A stretch of 64,000 bases of DNA from Luteibaculum sp964627445 (lineage in GTDB: Bacteria; Bacteroidota; Bacteroidia; Flavobacteriales_D; Luteibaculaceae). Positions 26,815 through 35,646 of this stretch are shown piece by piece. Both the position numbers and the translations under genes were made by a program. The stretch lies in contig CAZVJF010000004.1 of the NCBI GenBank assembly GCA_964627445.1, forward strand, positions 62,001 to 126,000, written 5' to 3'. The notes beneath the pieces were generated by a model, which saw only the letters and a list, made by a program, of their open reading frames with translations, was not told the DNA's origin and ran no database searches. Numbering within the stretch: the first letter of the stretch is position 1; every line of letters starts with the position of its first letter.

Positions 26815-29298
26815 TTAGCGGACCAATGTAAAAGACCCCCTGCGCTCTATCCGTTGGTTGCCGCGTTCCGCTAAAATGTACACCGCAAATGTGCCTTGAA
26901 CCCTTTCATTGGTTCCAGGTAACCTACCATCCCAACCTTGTTCTGGCTCGGTTGTACGAAATAGTAACTGTCCAAACCTATCGTACACTTCCAACAAAAA
27001 CCGATCGAGTGGCGGGCCATACACACGCCAGGTATCGTTAAGTCCATCTTCGTTGGGGGTAAACCCCGTTGGAATAAATAACTCTAACGGAGGCGCCAGC
27101 AGCTTTTCTAAGCTATCGGTACAACCGCTTGCTGTGCGCACCTGTAGTAACAACCAATGGTCTTCGGTGTCCACAATTTCTACCATGGGGGTACGCGTTT
27201 CCGAAAAAGGAACTCCATCGTAAAACCATTGGTAGCTGAGTTGGTCACCTATGCTGTAGTTTTCAATATTTACCCGATCGTTTTCGTAGCGTATCTCAAA
27301 ATCTGCTTTCACCGGAATGACATCAATGAGATACTCCACCACTTTCTTCAATCCACAATTCTCCGCTACCGTAATACTCACAACAGTATCTTTGCTGGGT
27401 TTAAAAACTCGGGTGTTGGAAGTGCCGTTAAAATTATCTCCCCAATTGGCCTGGTAATTCCCTGCGCCACCCGTTGCATTCCACATTACCGGTATAGATT
27501 CACCCTGACAAAGCAGGGTATCCGTAAAATTTTGGGTAAGCTCATAGGGAGGATATACCTGTACGGAGATCTCTATGGTATCTCTATCCTGCAATCCGCA
27601 AACATCATTTACCTGTAAAATCACTTCGGTGCTTTGTGGAAAAGTATCTTGTAAGGTCCTATTGGTTCCCAGGGTGGTTCCATCGGGCAGATACCAGCGA
27701 TACGAATAGGGTGGCTCACCCCCTCGCACGGAATCGGGCGCTAGGGTAGTTTGCTGATTGCTACAGCGTAGCGCACGCTGATCTTCTAAATAGAGCAATA
27801 GCGGATCCGGGGTATTGTATACAAATTCCCAGGTTTTGGTAATAGCGGTTGAAATACACGTATCGGTAATACGCACCGATATTTCATCGCCATCAAAAAC
27901 CTCCACTTGCCAGGCAGAATCTCGCTCGGCAGGAATGATTTGGCCATTGCGCAACCACTCAAATTGGTAAAATCCAAAACCTCCCGCTATCTGCGGAACT
28001 AAGTTAAAATCATTATCCGCACAGGTGAAAATTTCTTGGGTGAGCGCAGGTTCATCTAAGCGTAAGGGGGAAAAATCGCGTATGGTAAACTCCAGGGGTA
28101 AGGGTTGAAAACAACTGTTATCGGACTGTACCTCAGCCCTAAAAATCTCATCCCCTTCCTGCAGCTCATCGTTGACAATTTCCAGTGTTACCGTTTGTAC
28201 CGTATCTCCGGGTTGAAACACCACAAAATCGGGTATGCTCGAGCCGAAATCATTGGCATCGGCTTGCGAGGTTGGCAGAATATTAAAACTCAGTGAGTCC
28301 GTTGCAGAAAACCCGTTTAGTCGGGTAAACTCCAATTGTGCCATGGCACAGCCCTCCCCATAGAAGGCCTCCTCTCTAAACAATGTAGATTCTGCAGTTA
28401 AATTAAACTTTTCACCAGTAAAACCGCCCTCCTGCAAAAGAATGGCGCTATCGAATTGAAAATCGGTACCATCTCCAATAGCAAATCGGAAATGGTGCTT
28501 TTGGCAGCTTACGACATCAAAGGTTACGGTAATTGTTGTAGTAAATCCATTAAAATGGGTAGCAAACTGCCCATCTGTATTATCTACATAAAACTGCCTA
28601 TTTCTGTCTTCATTAACGGAACTAACGGTGATCCCCAAATTTTGACCGGGTACTAAAGCCAGGTTTTGGCTTCCGTTTGGATATTCCAAAGGTGCCGTAT
28701 AGGGGCCTGATATCTCGGGACCTGCAACAAAAAAGCCAAAAACATCATTAAATTTGGATTCGATATAATCTGGATATTCCTCACTGGCAAAAACAAACTG
28801 GAAAGACACCTCATCGGCAGTAGGAATAAAATCAAAAGAAACAGAAGCTACGTCATTAATGGCATTTGCCGTTGATATGCCCAACTGGCTGCTGGTTTCT
28901 TGACTAACGGTTAACAAATCTTCATCGTCTGACGATTCAAAATACTCATAACTCACTGCGTCCTCTTGGTTCGAACCATTTAAAGGGTGCGAACGGGGTG
29001 CAGCCTCTGCCAAACCATTGGAGATAATGACTCCTCTGGGGAAACCAAAAATATCCTCCCCACCAGTAAAATATCCAAACTGACCTTGTACCCCAGCACT
29101 CTGTATGTTGCTCACGGCAACCCCCTCACCAATCAGCACATTCTGCACTAAGTGCTCTGGGTCGCCATTTTGCCCCTCGCTGGTTACGGCAAACTGCGAA
29201 TAAGCGGACCCTACCCCGAAAAAACACATCCACCCCAACAAAACACCTAGCCATAAGGTGCGTTTGGGGAACATATGTAGGTTGGTGCCTGGGTTCAT
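26815..29298 (-). CDS. Choice-of-anchor L domain protein with T9SS type B sorting tail
   Basis: 827-residue secreted protein. Signal peptide at the N-terminus (start ATG at 29298, or a second ATG at 29274, MFPKRTLWLG, which fits the signal better). The choice-of-anchor L domain (about 30-270) includes VIISNGLAEAAP and VSFDFIPTADEVSFQFVFASEEYPDYI with the typical FNDVFGFFV. A Calx-beta-like stretch follows near 310-400 (LQEGDEIFRAEV), then PKD-like repeats at about 420-730. The tail LFIPTGFTPNEDGLNDTWRV...YDRFGQLLF...GWDGRLPGTNE is the gliding-motility-type C-terminal sorting domain (TIGR04131-like). Likely exported across the outer membrane by type IX secretion and attached to the surface. 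Confidence 0.9.
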   Translation of the reverse strand: MNPGTNLHMFPKRTLWLGVLLGWMCFFGVGSAYSQFAVTSEGQNGDPEHLVQNVLIGEGVAVSNIQSAGVQGQFGYFTGGEDIFGFPRGVIISNGLAEAAPRSHPLNGSNQEDAVSYEYFESSDDEDLLTVSQETSSQLGISTANAINDVASVSFDFIPTADEVSFQFVFASEEYPDYIESKFNDVFGFFVAGPEISGPYTAPLEYPNGSQNLALVPGQNLGITVSSVNEDRNRQFYVDNTDGQFATHFNGFTTTITVTFDVVSCQKHHFRFAIGDGTDFQFDSAILLQEGGFTGEKFNLTAESTLFREEAFYGEGCAMAQLEFTRLNGFSATDSLSFNILPTSQADANDFGSSIPDFVVFQPGDTVQTVTLEIVNDELQEGDEIFRAEVQSDNSCFQPLPLEFTIRDFSPLRLDEPALTQEIFTCADNDFNLVPQIAGGFGFYQFEWLRNGQIIPAERDSAWQVEVFDGDEISVRITDTCISTAITKTWEFVYNTPDPLLLYLEDQRALRCSNQQTTLAPDSVRGGEPPYSYRWYLPDGTTLGTNRTLQDTFPQSTEVILQVNDVCGLQDRDTIEISVQVYPPYELTQNFTDTLLCQGESIPVMWNATGGAGNYQANWGDNFNGTSNTRVFKPSKDTVVSITVAENCGLKKVVEYLIDVIPVKADFEIRYENDRVNIENYSIGDQLSYQWFYDGVPFSETRTPMVEIVDTEDHWLLLQVRTASGCTDSLEKLLAPPLELFIPTGFTPNEDGLNDTWRVYGPPLDRFLLEVYDRFGQLLFRTTEPEQGWDGRLPGTNERVQGTFAVYILAERGNQRIERRGSFTLVR

Positions 29299-29370
29299 GA
29301 AACGTGCTGCCGGCCATAATTCATACCTTTGCCAGCGTTTTTTGCTAATCCTAACTGTTTAAGCCAGAAT

Positions 29371-30756
29371 ATGGTACAAGAATATATTCAAAATAACATA
29401 AATCGCTTCCAAAGCGAGCTCGAGTCTTTGTTAAGAATTCCTTCTGTAAGCGCAGACCCAGCGTACAGAGAAGACGTAGATAAAGCCGCGGAGTTTGTTA
29501 AACAATCGTTAATAGATGCGGGTGCCGATAACGCAGAGATTGTAGCCACCAAAGGCCTACCCATTGTCTATGGCGAAAAAATTATAGACCCTACCCTACC
29601 CACGGTGTTGGTATACGGCCACTATGACGTACAACCTGCCGATCCGGTAGAATTGTGGGATAGCCCGCCCTTTGAGCCCATCATTAAAAAAACCGCGCTG
29701 CACCCCGAAGGCGCCATTTTTGCGCGTGGTGCCTGCGATGACAAAGGCCAAATGTACATGCACGTAAAAGCCTTTGAAAGCATGGTGCAGAGCAACGAGC
29801 TACCGTGCAACGTAAAATTTATGATAGAAGGCGAGGAAGAAGTAGGTAGCGAAAACCTGGCTTATTTCCTCACCGATTACAAAGAGCGCCTGGCTTGCGA
29901 TGTTATCTTGGTATCAGACACGGCCATGGTAGCCCAAGACGTTCCATCCATAACTACTGGATTACGCGGCCTATCTTACGTAGAAGTAGAAGTAACGGGA
30001 CCCAATAGAGATTTACACTCTGGCGTGTACGGTGGCGGTGTTGCCAACCCCATTAACGTGTTGTGCGACATGGTATCCAGCCTGATAGACAAAGATGGCC
30101 GCATTACCGTGGAAGGATTTTACGACAACGTAGCCATGGTAAGTGCCGAAGAGCGCACCGCTATGGCAGCCATACCCTTTTCTCAGGAAGCCTACAACGA
30201 AAATTTGGGCATTAACAACGTAAAAGGCGAGCAAGGCTATTCTACCATAGAGCGCACCTCCATACGCCCTACCCTGGATGTGAATGGTATTTGGGGTGGA
30301 TACATTGGCGAAGGCGCCAAAACGGTACTGCCCTCTAAAGCGCAGGCAAAAATTAGCATGCGTTTAGTACCCAACCAAAGCCCCGATGAGATTACCGAGA
30401 AATTTCAAAAACACTTTGAAGCCATTGCTCCGGACTACGTTACGGTAAAAGTAACCCCACACCACGGAGGAGAGCCGGCCGTAATTCCCGTAGACTCCGA
30501 TGAATACCGCGCTGCAGCTACCGCTATGGAAAAAACTTTTGGTAAAAAGCCCGTTCCTGCGCGCAGTGGAGGCTCTATACCCATTGTAGCACTATTTGAG
30601 CGGGTTTTGGAAGTAAAAACGGTGCTGATGGGCTTTGGCCTGAATACCGATGCCATCCACTCGCCCAACGAGCATTTTGGACTATTTAATTATCGCAAAG
30701 GCATAGAAACCATACCCGAGTTTTATAAAGCATATGCTGCGCTTAAATCGAAGTAA
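29371..30756 (+). CDS. M20 family dipeptidase
   Basis: 461 residues from the ATG at 29371 (an upstream TTG at 29329 is less likely). Co-catalytic zinc aminoacylase/carnosinase fold: TVLVYGHYDVQPADPVELWDSPPF carries the first metal His/Asp, GACDDKGQM the bridging Asp, and MIEGEEEVGSENL the catalytic and metal glutamates (near residue 152). The lid/dimerisation domain lies at about 210-370, with HSGVYGG, and the C-terminal GFGLNTDAIHSPNEHF carries the last His ligand. No signal peptide, so it is cytoplasmic and likely cleaves dipeptides. The stop overlaps the next gene by 23 bases. Confidence 0.93.
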   Translation: MVQEYIQNNINRFQSELESLLRIPSVSADPAYREDVDKAAEFVKQSLIDAGADNAEIVATKGLPIVYGEKIIDPTLPTVLVYGHYDVQPADPVELWDSPPFEPIIKKTALHPEGAIFARGACDDKGQMYMHVKAFESMVQSNELPCNVKFMIEGEEEVGSENLAYFLTDYKERLACDVILVSDTAMVAQDVPSITTGLRGLSYVEVEVTGPNRDLHSGVYGGGVANPINVLCDMVSSLIDKDGRITVEGFYDNVAMVSAEERTAMAAIPFSQEAYNENLGINNVKGEQGYSTIERTSIRPTLDVNGIWGGYIGEGAKTVLPSKAQAKISMRLVPNQSPDEITEKFQKHFEAIAPDYVTVKVTPHHGGEPAVIPVDSDEYRAAATAMEKTFGKKPVPARSGGSIPIVALFERVLEVKTVLMGFGLNTDAIHSPNEHFGLFNYRKGIETIPEFYKAYAALKSK

Positions 30757-31192
30757 GCTGGGGTGTTTGCTATTGGTACTGGCAACCAGTGCCTGCAGCT
30801 TTCAAAACCTGGAGTTTAAAAATTTCAATATCCAACGGGTGGATACCGGTAACGGCTACCGCAAAATTCGTGGCCAAGTGGGCGTATATAATCCCAATAC
30901 CCTAAGACTACGTGTTAAAGCTGCCAATTTATCGTTGCACAGCGGTAGCCTTACCTTGGGCGAAGCGCAACTGGGGCAAAAAACCACCTTACTCCCCATA
31001 GAAACCACGGATATTCCCATGCAACTGAATATGGCCAACGATGCCTTTGTTTTGGGAGGATTGCAGCAATTGGGAAAACTAATTACCGGAGGAAAAACCG
31101 AGGTTGTTTTGCGCGGCCAACTCAAGGTTTGTACCCTGGGCATCTTCTGTAAACGCTACCGCGTTAAGGAAGCAATTGACATCAAACTCTAA
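30734..31192 (+). CDS. LEA14-like lipoprotein
   Basis: 152 residues with a basic start (MLRLNRSKLG), a hydrophobic signal and a lipobox ATSAC, so membrane-anchored. The remainder fits the LEA type 2 (WHy) beta-sandwich: LEFKNFNIQRVD, GQVGVYNPNTLRLRVKAANLSLHSGSLTLGEAQLG and a late VVLRGQLKVC. Such domains are found in envelope and stress proteins; a specific role is unknown. It starts 23 bases inside the end of the dipeptidase gene. Confidence 0.8.
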   Translation: MLRLNRSKLGCLLLVLATSACSFQNLEFKNFNIQRVDTGNGYRKIRGQVGVYNPNTLRLRVKAANLSLHSGSLTLGEAQLGQKTTLLPIETTDIPMQLNMANDAFVLGGLQQLGKLITGGKTEVVLRGQLKVCTLGIFCKRYRVKEAIDIKL

Positions 31193-31201
31193 GGATTGGG
31201 T

Positions 31202-32074
31202 ATGCGTCTCCTTTTATGGACTTTGATTTGGTTGGGTAATACGGGTACCAACCCCAGCATGCCTGTGGTGGTGTTTCCAGAACATATCCAGCAGTACCCC
31301 TATTTTTCATCGCAGTATTGTAGCCAACATAACATCCAAAGCATTACCATTACCACGAGTAAAAAGTTTGAGGGCCGCCCGATTTACCAACTGAGCCAGT
31401 ACGAGGTATTGGAGTTTAGCCGGAATAAGCACGATCTGATCAGTAAGAATATCATTTTTGAGTCGCTGGATGACACATTAAAAACCATTATCGGCTGGGG
31501 TGATAGCCACTTACCGCTGCGATGGTTAGAAAACACCGGTGCTCGCTGGTTGTACCGAGAACTGCAATGGGCCAATAAGTTCCCGGAACTGATACGCTAT
31601 GATGTGTATGAGAACCGAGATGCCTCAACCTCCGAAGCACTGAAGCAATTGGGCATTGCCTTTGAATACGAGCGGTATTGGAGCCCTCAAAGCAGCGGAA
31701 CCAAGTATTTATTTGATATCCACACGGAATTTGGCCAGCGAAAAGGCCGTTTAGAGCTTTCTAAAAAGCTTCAACCTACCCGATTTTACTACACCAGTAG
31801 CGATGCCCGTAAAACCCAAACCTTTATGTATCGCTACGATGAAGCGGGTAGAATAGAAACCCTTATCAACGGCACACGGGTAACTGCCACCGAGTACCGT
31901 TTTAAGTACGATGAACGCGGACGAGTAAAAGGCATTAAGGCCTACGATGGTGGCGTTTTAGAGGAACTTACAGACTACTTTTACAACGATACAGGTACGC
32001 TACGCAGCGTGCTAACCACCAATGTAAACACCAAGGAAATGACAATAAAGGAGTTTAGGTACTCCTTCTATTAA
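31202..32074 (+). CDS. Exported protein with YD-like repeats, unknown function
   Basis: 290 residues from the ATG at 31202 (a TTG lies two codons earlier). A short N-terminal hydrophobic segment (MRLLLWTLIWLGN) suggests export. The C-terminal third has three YD/RHS-like strands: YRYDEAGRIETL, FKYDERGRVKGIKAYDGG and YFYNDTGTLRSVL. These resemble the repeat units of larger RHS-type and Bacteroidota surface proteins, but the protein is far too short to form a toxin cage. It overlaps tsaB on the opposite strand by 20 bases (tail to tail). Confidence 0.75.
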   Translation: MRLLLWTLIWLGNTGTNPSMPVVVFPEHIQQYPYFSSQYCSQHNIQSITITTSKKFEGRPIYQLSQYEVLEFSRNKHDLISKNIIFESLDDTLKTIIGWGDSHLPLRWLENTGARWLYRELQWANKFPELIRYDVYENRDASTSEALKQLGIAFEYERYWSPQSSGTKYLFDIHTEFGQRKGRLELSKKLQPTRFYYTSSDARKTQTFMYRYDEAGRIETLINGTRVTATEYRFKYDERGRVKGIKAYDGGVLEELTDYFYNDTGTLRSVLTTNVNTKEMTIKEFRYSFY

Positions 32075-32756
32075 ACTTGGGCTTGGCCGGAATAGCAATA
32101 AAATCTTTCAAGTAAAAAGGCTCAAAATAGGCCAGATCTTCGGTCTGATTGGTTTGGAACTTTTGGAGTGCTACAGTCCCCATATCTTTAGCCGAGGGAA
32201 ACACCTTGGGTTTCCACTGGTTTCCATTTTGATATTGCTCTTGAAACTTATCTGCTCCTGGCCCTAACGCCAATATGTTTTCACGCGCAAAGAACCCATC
32301 TCCCTCTTCCAAAATCGTTGCTTGAATTTCGTCTAAGGGCTCTCCTTTAACATTGTAAGATTGCGTAAAAACCTCCTGACGTCTGGCATCTAACATGGGA
32401 TGAAGGATAAGATCTTCGGCATACTTCCCAGAAGACAAACACCCGTACACCATAGCTTGTAAGGGGTTTACCGCTACCAGCGGCACGCCTAAAGCAAAAC
32501 ACAAGCCTTTGGCAGCTGCCACGCCTATGCGCAATCCGGTATAGCTACCGGGTCCTTGGCTCACGGCTATAAACGATAGGGTATTTAAGGAAACCTTTGC
32601 CTCTTGCAGAACCTCTTCTATAAAGGGGTGAAGATTTTCTGCGTGGTCGTATTTCAGAGCACCAGACTCCCGAGAGGCAAGCACTTCTTCCCCCTTAAAC
32701 AAGGCCACAGAACATACTTCTGTGGCTGTTTCTAAGGCCAAGAAAAGGGTGGACAA
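32055..32756 (-). CDS. tsaB: tRNA threonylcarbamoyladenosine biosynthesis protein TsaB
   Basis: Non-catalytic partner of TsaD in forming t6A37 on ANN-decoding tRNAs. 233 residues of the ASKHA fold: ALETATEVCSVALF at the N-terminus, HAENLHPFIEEVL (near 40), and the best-conserved region AVSQGPGSYTGLRIGVAAAKGLCFALGVPLVAVNPLQAM. It lacks a TsaD-type metal site, as expected. It follows the efflux adaptor by 3 bases on the same strand, an operon of convenience. Confidence 0.95.
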   Translation of the reverse strand: MSTLFLALETATEVCSVALFKGEEVLASRESGALKYDHAENLHPFIEEVLQEAKVSLNTLSFIAVSQGPGSYTGLRIGVAAAKGLCFALGVPLVAVNPLQAMVYGCLSSGKYAEDLILHPMLDARRQEVFTQSYNVKGEPLDEIQATILEEGDGFFARENILALGPGADKFQEQYQNGNQWKPKVFPSAKDMGTVALQKFQTNQTEDLAYFEPFYLKDFIAIPAKPKFNRRST

Positions 32757-32759
32757 TGT

Positions 32760-34079
32760 TTATTCCTCCTCTTTAGTAAACAGCTCGGACTTGGCTACTT
32801 TTTCTACTGCCAATTCGTGCGAAAGCTCGCGAGATACCGCTGCATAAGGACCTGTGATCACTACACTTGCCGTATCCAAACCGTCCTTAATATAGATGTA
32901 GCGACTGTCTTGTATGCCTGTTTCTACAGGGCGGATTACAGCTTTTCCATTCTCGTACAAGAACACACACTCAAATTCTTCTTTCTGGTCTTCTTTCTTC
33001 GCGGCTATTTTTGCAAAGGAGAATTTTGCAGAATCGGTACGCGTTGTAACTGACTCAATTGGTACAACCACCACGTTTTTCACGGTTTCCGTTAAGATAT
33101 CTACGTTAGCCGACATACCGGGTCTAAACGGGCTAAAGCTCTCGGGCTTGCCTTTAAGCAACTCTTTGTAAGAACTTGGCAATAAGGAAATTTTAACCGC
33201 GAAGTTGGTAATCTGGTCGGTTCCCATACCTGAGGAGGTTGCCGCATTAGCAATCTCAGTAACCACACCTTTAAATTTTTGTCCGAGGTAGGAGTCTACC
33301 TCAACCAAAGCGGTATCGCCCATGCTTACGCGAATGATATCGTTTTCATTCACATCCACATGAACCTCCATCATGTTCATATCCGAAATACGCATCATTT
33401 CGGTTCCGGCCATCTGTGCCGTACCTACCACACGTTCTCCTTCTTCTACAGCCAGAGAGGAAATGGTTCCGCGTTGGGGTGCATAAATTTCGGTCCGCAG
33501 CAAGTTATCCTGAGCTTCTTTAAGCGTTGCGGCTGCACTTTTCACATTGTATTCGGCCGCCTTAGCTGCCTGCTCCGATGCTTCTACCTCGGCTTTGGCT
33601 ACCTCGAAGTTAGACACGGCATTATCGTATTCCTGCTGCGAAATGGCTCCGCTCTCAAAAATTCCCTGGTTGCGCTCAAATGTTTTTTCAGCATTTACAA
33701 ACTGGGCTTTTGCTTGAGCCAAGCGCGCTTTAGAAGAAGCCAAGTTTGCTTTGGCGGTATTGAGCGCTGCCGAAGAGCGATTTACCGCTGCAATAAAAAT
33801 ATCGGGGTTAATTTTTATGAGCAGCTGGCCTTTATTTACCTGGTCGCCTTCCTTTACATTCAGCTCCACAATTTCTCCCGAAACCTCAGAAGATATCTTT
33901 ACGTCTTGTGCTGGCTGAATTTTCCCGTTGGCTGTAACTTTCTCGGTAATGGTATTGAGGCTGGCTTTAGCAACCGTTACCTTTTTTGTGGTGTCTCTGT
34001 TTTTATTTGCAAAAACGGCAACCACTAACAAGATGGCCAAGCCACCACCTAAAATCCACCAAAGTTTTTTTCCTTTCAT
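32760..34079 (-). CDS. Periplasmic adaptor (membrane fusion) subunit of a tripartite efflux system
   Basis: 439 residues: membrane anchor (about 7-25), barrel-sandwich halves (ISSEVSGEIVELNVKEGDQVNKGQLLIKI near 65-92, and TEIYAPQRGTISSLAVEEGERV near 200-225), a long alpha-hairpin (about 95-190, rich in Ala/Lys/Glu heptads), then beta-barrel and membrane-proximal domains (VPIESVTTR, GLDTASVVITGPYAAVSREL). This is the MacA/HlyD layout. Its outer-membrane partner (TolC family) lies directly upstream. The ABC permease and ATPase are not adjacent; the permease at 5928-7169 is a possible partner only by family logic. Confidence 0.92.
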   Translation of the reverse strand: MKGKKLWWILGGGLAILLVVAVFANKNRDTTKKVTVAKASLNTITEKVTANGKIQPAQDVKISSEVSGEIVELNVKEGDQVNKGQLLIKINPDIFIAAVNRSSAALNTAKANLASSKARLAQAKAQFVNAEKTFERNQGIFESGAISQQEYDNAVSNFEVAKAEVEASEQAAKAAEYNVKSAAATLKEAQDNLLRTEIYAPQRGTISSLAVEEGERVVGTAQMAGTEMMRISDMNMMEVHVDVNENDIIRVSMGDTALVEVDSYLGQKFKGVVTEIANAATSSGMGTDQITNFAVKISLLPSSYKELLKGKPESFSPFRPGMSANVDILTETVKNVVVVPIESVTTRTDSAKFSFAKIAAKKEDQKEEFECVFLYENGKAVIRPVETGIQDSRYIYIKDGLDTASVVITGPYAAVSRELSHELAVEKVAKSELFTKEEE

Positions 34080-34085
34080 AGGTCT

Positions 34086-35513
34086 TTATTCAAATGCTAT
34101 TGCTTCTCCTTTATAAAAATCCAACACCTTTACTTTAAATACATAGTCGTATTTGGCACGGCTTTGCTCTAGCTGTGCATTGGCCAAACGTACCTTGGCG
34201 TTAGAAAACTCTACCTGGTTAATTAGATTTTGCGTGTAGCGGATATCGGCATACTTAAACGCTTCCTCCGCTGCCGCGCTGGATTTCTTAGCTGCCTCGT
34301 AACTTTTATAACTGGCCCGTGCATCGGCATAGGCACGCTGTATATCCTGGCGCAAGGTGTTTTTGGTTTGTTGCAACTGGTAATTGTTAATGGCTGTTTG
34401 CAATTTGGCCTGCTTTACCGAGGTACGAGCCGACCATCCGTTGAAAATCGGGATAACCAAAGAGAAGTTCAGAGATTGATTTCGGTTGTCATCCAACTGA
34501 TCGACAAACGATTTGGTACGGAAGTCTTCATCCTCAAAGCTAATGTTGGGCTCAAAAACCGCTTCACCACCGCTAGTAAATCCTGTAGAATCAAATGAAA
34601 TATTGGGGGTAGCTCCTTCACGCAATATGCGGTTGTTACCCGAATACCCCGAACCGTAAGACCCACTCGCTGTTAACCGAGGCATTAATTGCGCTCTGGA
34701 GATGGCTAAACCGCGCTCTGCACTTTTTACACGATACTCGCTGGCGGCTACTTGGGGTAAACGCTCTAGCGCATTTTCGTAAATACTGGCTGGCTTGTTG
34801 CTTAAGAAGCTTTGATTCACCTCGAGCTGTCCTGGTTCTTCCACCAATATTTTCTTTCCAGGCTCTAGCTGTAAAATTTGTTCTAGCGATAAGTAGGCGA
34901 GGTCCAAATCGTTTTGGCGTTGTACGGTGCTGGCTTCATCCAATGCCAACTGCGATTCCGCATCCAACAGGTTGGATTTGGGCAACTGCCCCGCATCTAC
35001 CAATTGCTTTACTCGATCGCGCTGCAATTGCGAGATCTCCTCTTGGTTTTGAGCAATCTCCAGCAAATCCTCTGCAAATAACACCGAAACGTAGGCGTTG
35101 GCGATGTTGAGTGCTACATCGTTTTTCATTTGCTCGGCATCGGCACGGCTGGCCATAAAATCGTAGTTGGCCTGCTTAACCCGGTTTACCAAAGAAAAGC
35201 CGTTAAACAAGGTGACCTGCGATTGAAACCCTACGCTATTGGTACGTACCCTGCGCGTGGCAAACTGGTTCGTAAAGGGGTCAATGGTTTGCCCCCAGTT
35301 GTACCCGTGAGTTCCCGAACCATTTAAGCTGGGGAGTAAATCTAGCTTGGCCTGCTGCTTACTGTAACCGGCAATTTCTGCTTGCAACTCACTTTGCTTA
35401 ATGGAGATGTTGTTCTCCATAGCGTAGTTGATACACTTTTCTAAAGACCACTTTTCTTGGGCGAAAGCACCAAAGCTTAGAAGAAAAGCAGCTGCAACGA
35501 GTAAAATCCGCAT
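34086..35513 (-). CDS. TolC family outer-membrane efflux protein
   Basis: 475 residues from the ATG at 35513, which begins a clean signal peptide (MRILLVAAAFLLSFGAFAQ); the frame extends to 35558 with a non-signal start. Two OEP repeats: WSLEKCINYAMENNISIKQSELQAEIAG at the N-terminus and the second half with LERLPQVAASEYRVKSAERGLAISRAQLMPRL and the long coiled helices near 350-440. It forms the trimeric exit duct for the adaptor encoded 6 bases downstream. Confidence 0.92.
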   Translation of the reverse strand: MRILLVAAAFLLSFGAFAQEKWSLEKCINYAMENNISIKQSELQAEIAGYSKQQAKLDLLPSLNGSGTHGYNWGQTIDPFTNQFATRRVRTNSVGFQSQVTLFNGFSLVNRVKQANYDFMASRADAEQMKNDVALNIANAYVSVLFAEDLLEIAQNQEEISQLQRDRVKQLVDAGQLPKSNLLDAESQLALDEASTVQRQNDLDLAYLSLEQILQLEPGKKILVEEPGQLEVNQSFLSNKPASIYENALERLPQVAASEYRVKSAERGLAISRAQLMPRLTASGSYGSGYSGNNRILREGATPNISFDSTGFTSGGEAVFEPNISFEDEDFRTKSFVDQLDDNRNQSLNFSLVIPIFNGWSARTSVKQAKLQTAINNYQLQQTKNTLRQDIQRAYADARASYKSYEAAKKSSAAAEEAFKYADIRYTQNLINQVEFSNAKVRLANAQLEQSRAKYDYVFKVKVLDFYKGEAIAFE

Positions 35514-35597
35514 ATAATATTTGGATATTGTTTGGCTGCGAATATACCAAAACCCCATGCGCCAGCACTACCGATTATACCAGCTATATGCAGCACA

Positions 35598-35626
35598 TAA
35601 AAAAAGCGGCCCGAGAGCCGCTTTTG
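35598..35626 (-). terminator. Terminator of the choice-of-anchor I gene
   Basis: AAAAGCGGC (35602-35610), loop CCGAGA, GCCGCTTTT (35617-35625); on the minus strand the stem is followed by a U run. It separates this gene from tolC. Confidence 0.8.
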
Positions 35627-35646
35627 AATATGGGTTTAAATGGAAT

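Noticed and set aside
33279..34028. 249-residue plus-strand open frame
   Set aside because: Entirely antisense to the well-supported efflux adaptor; cysteine/histidine-rich composition is typical of a reverse-strand shadow.
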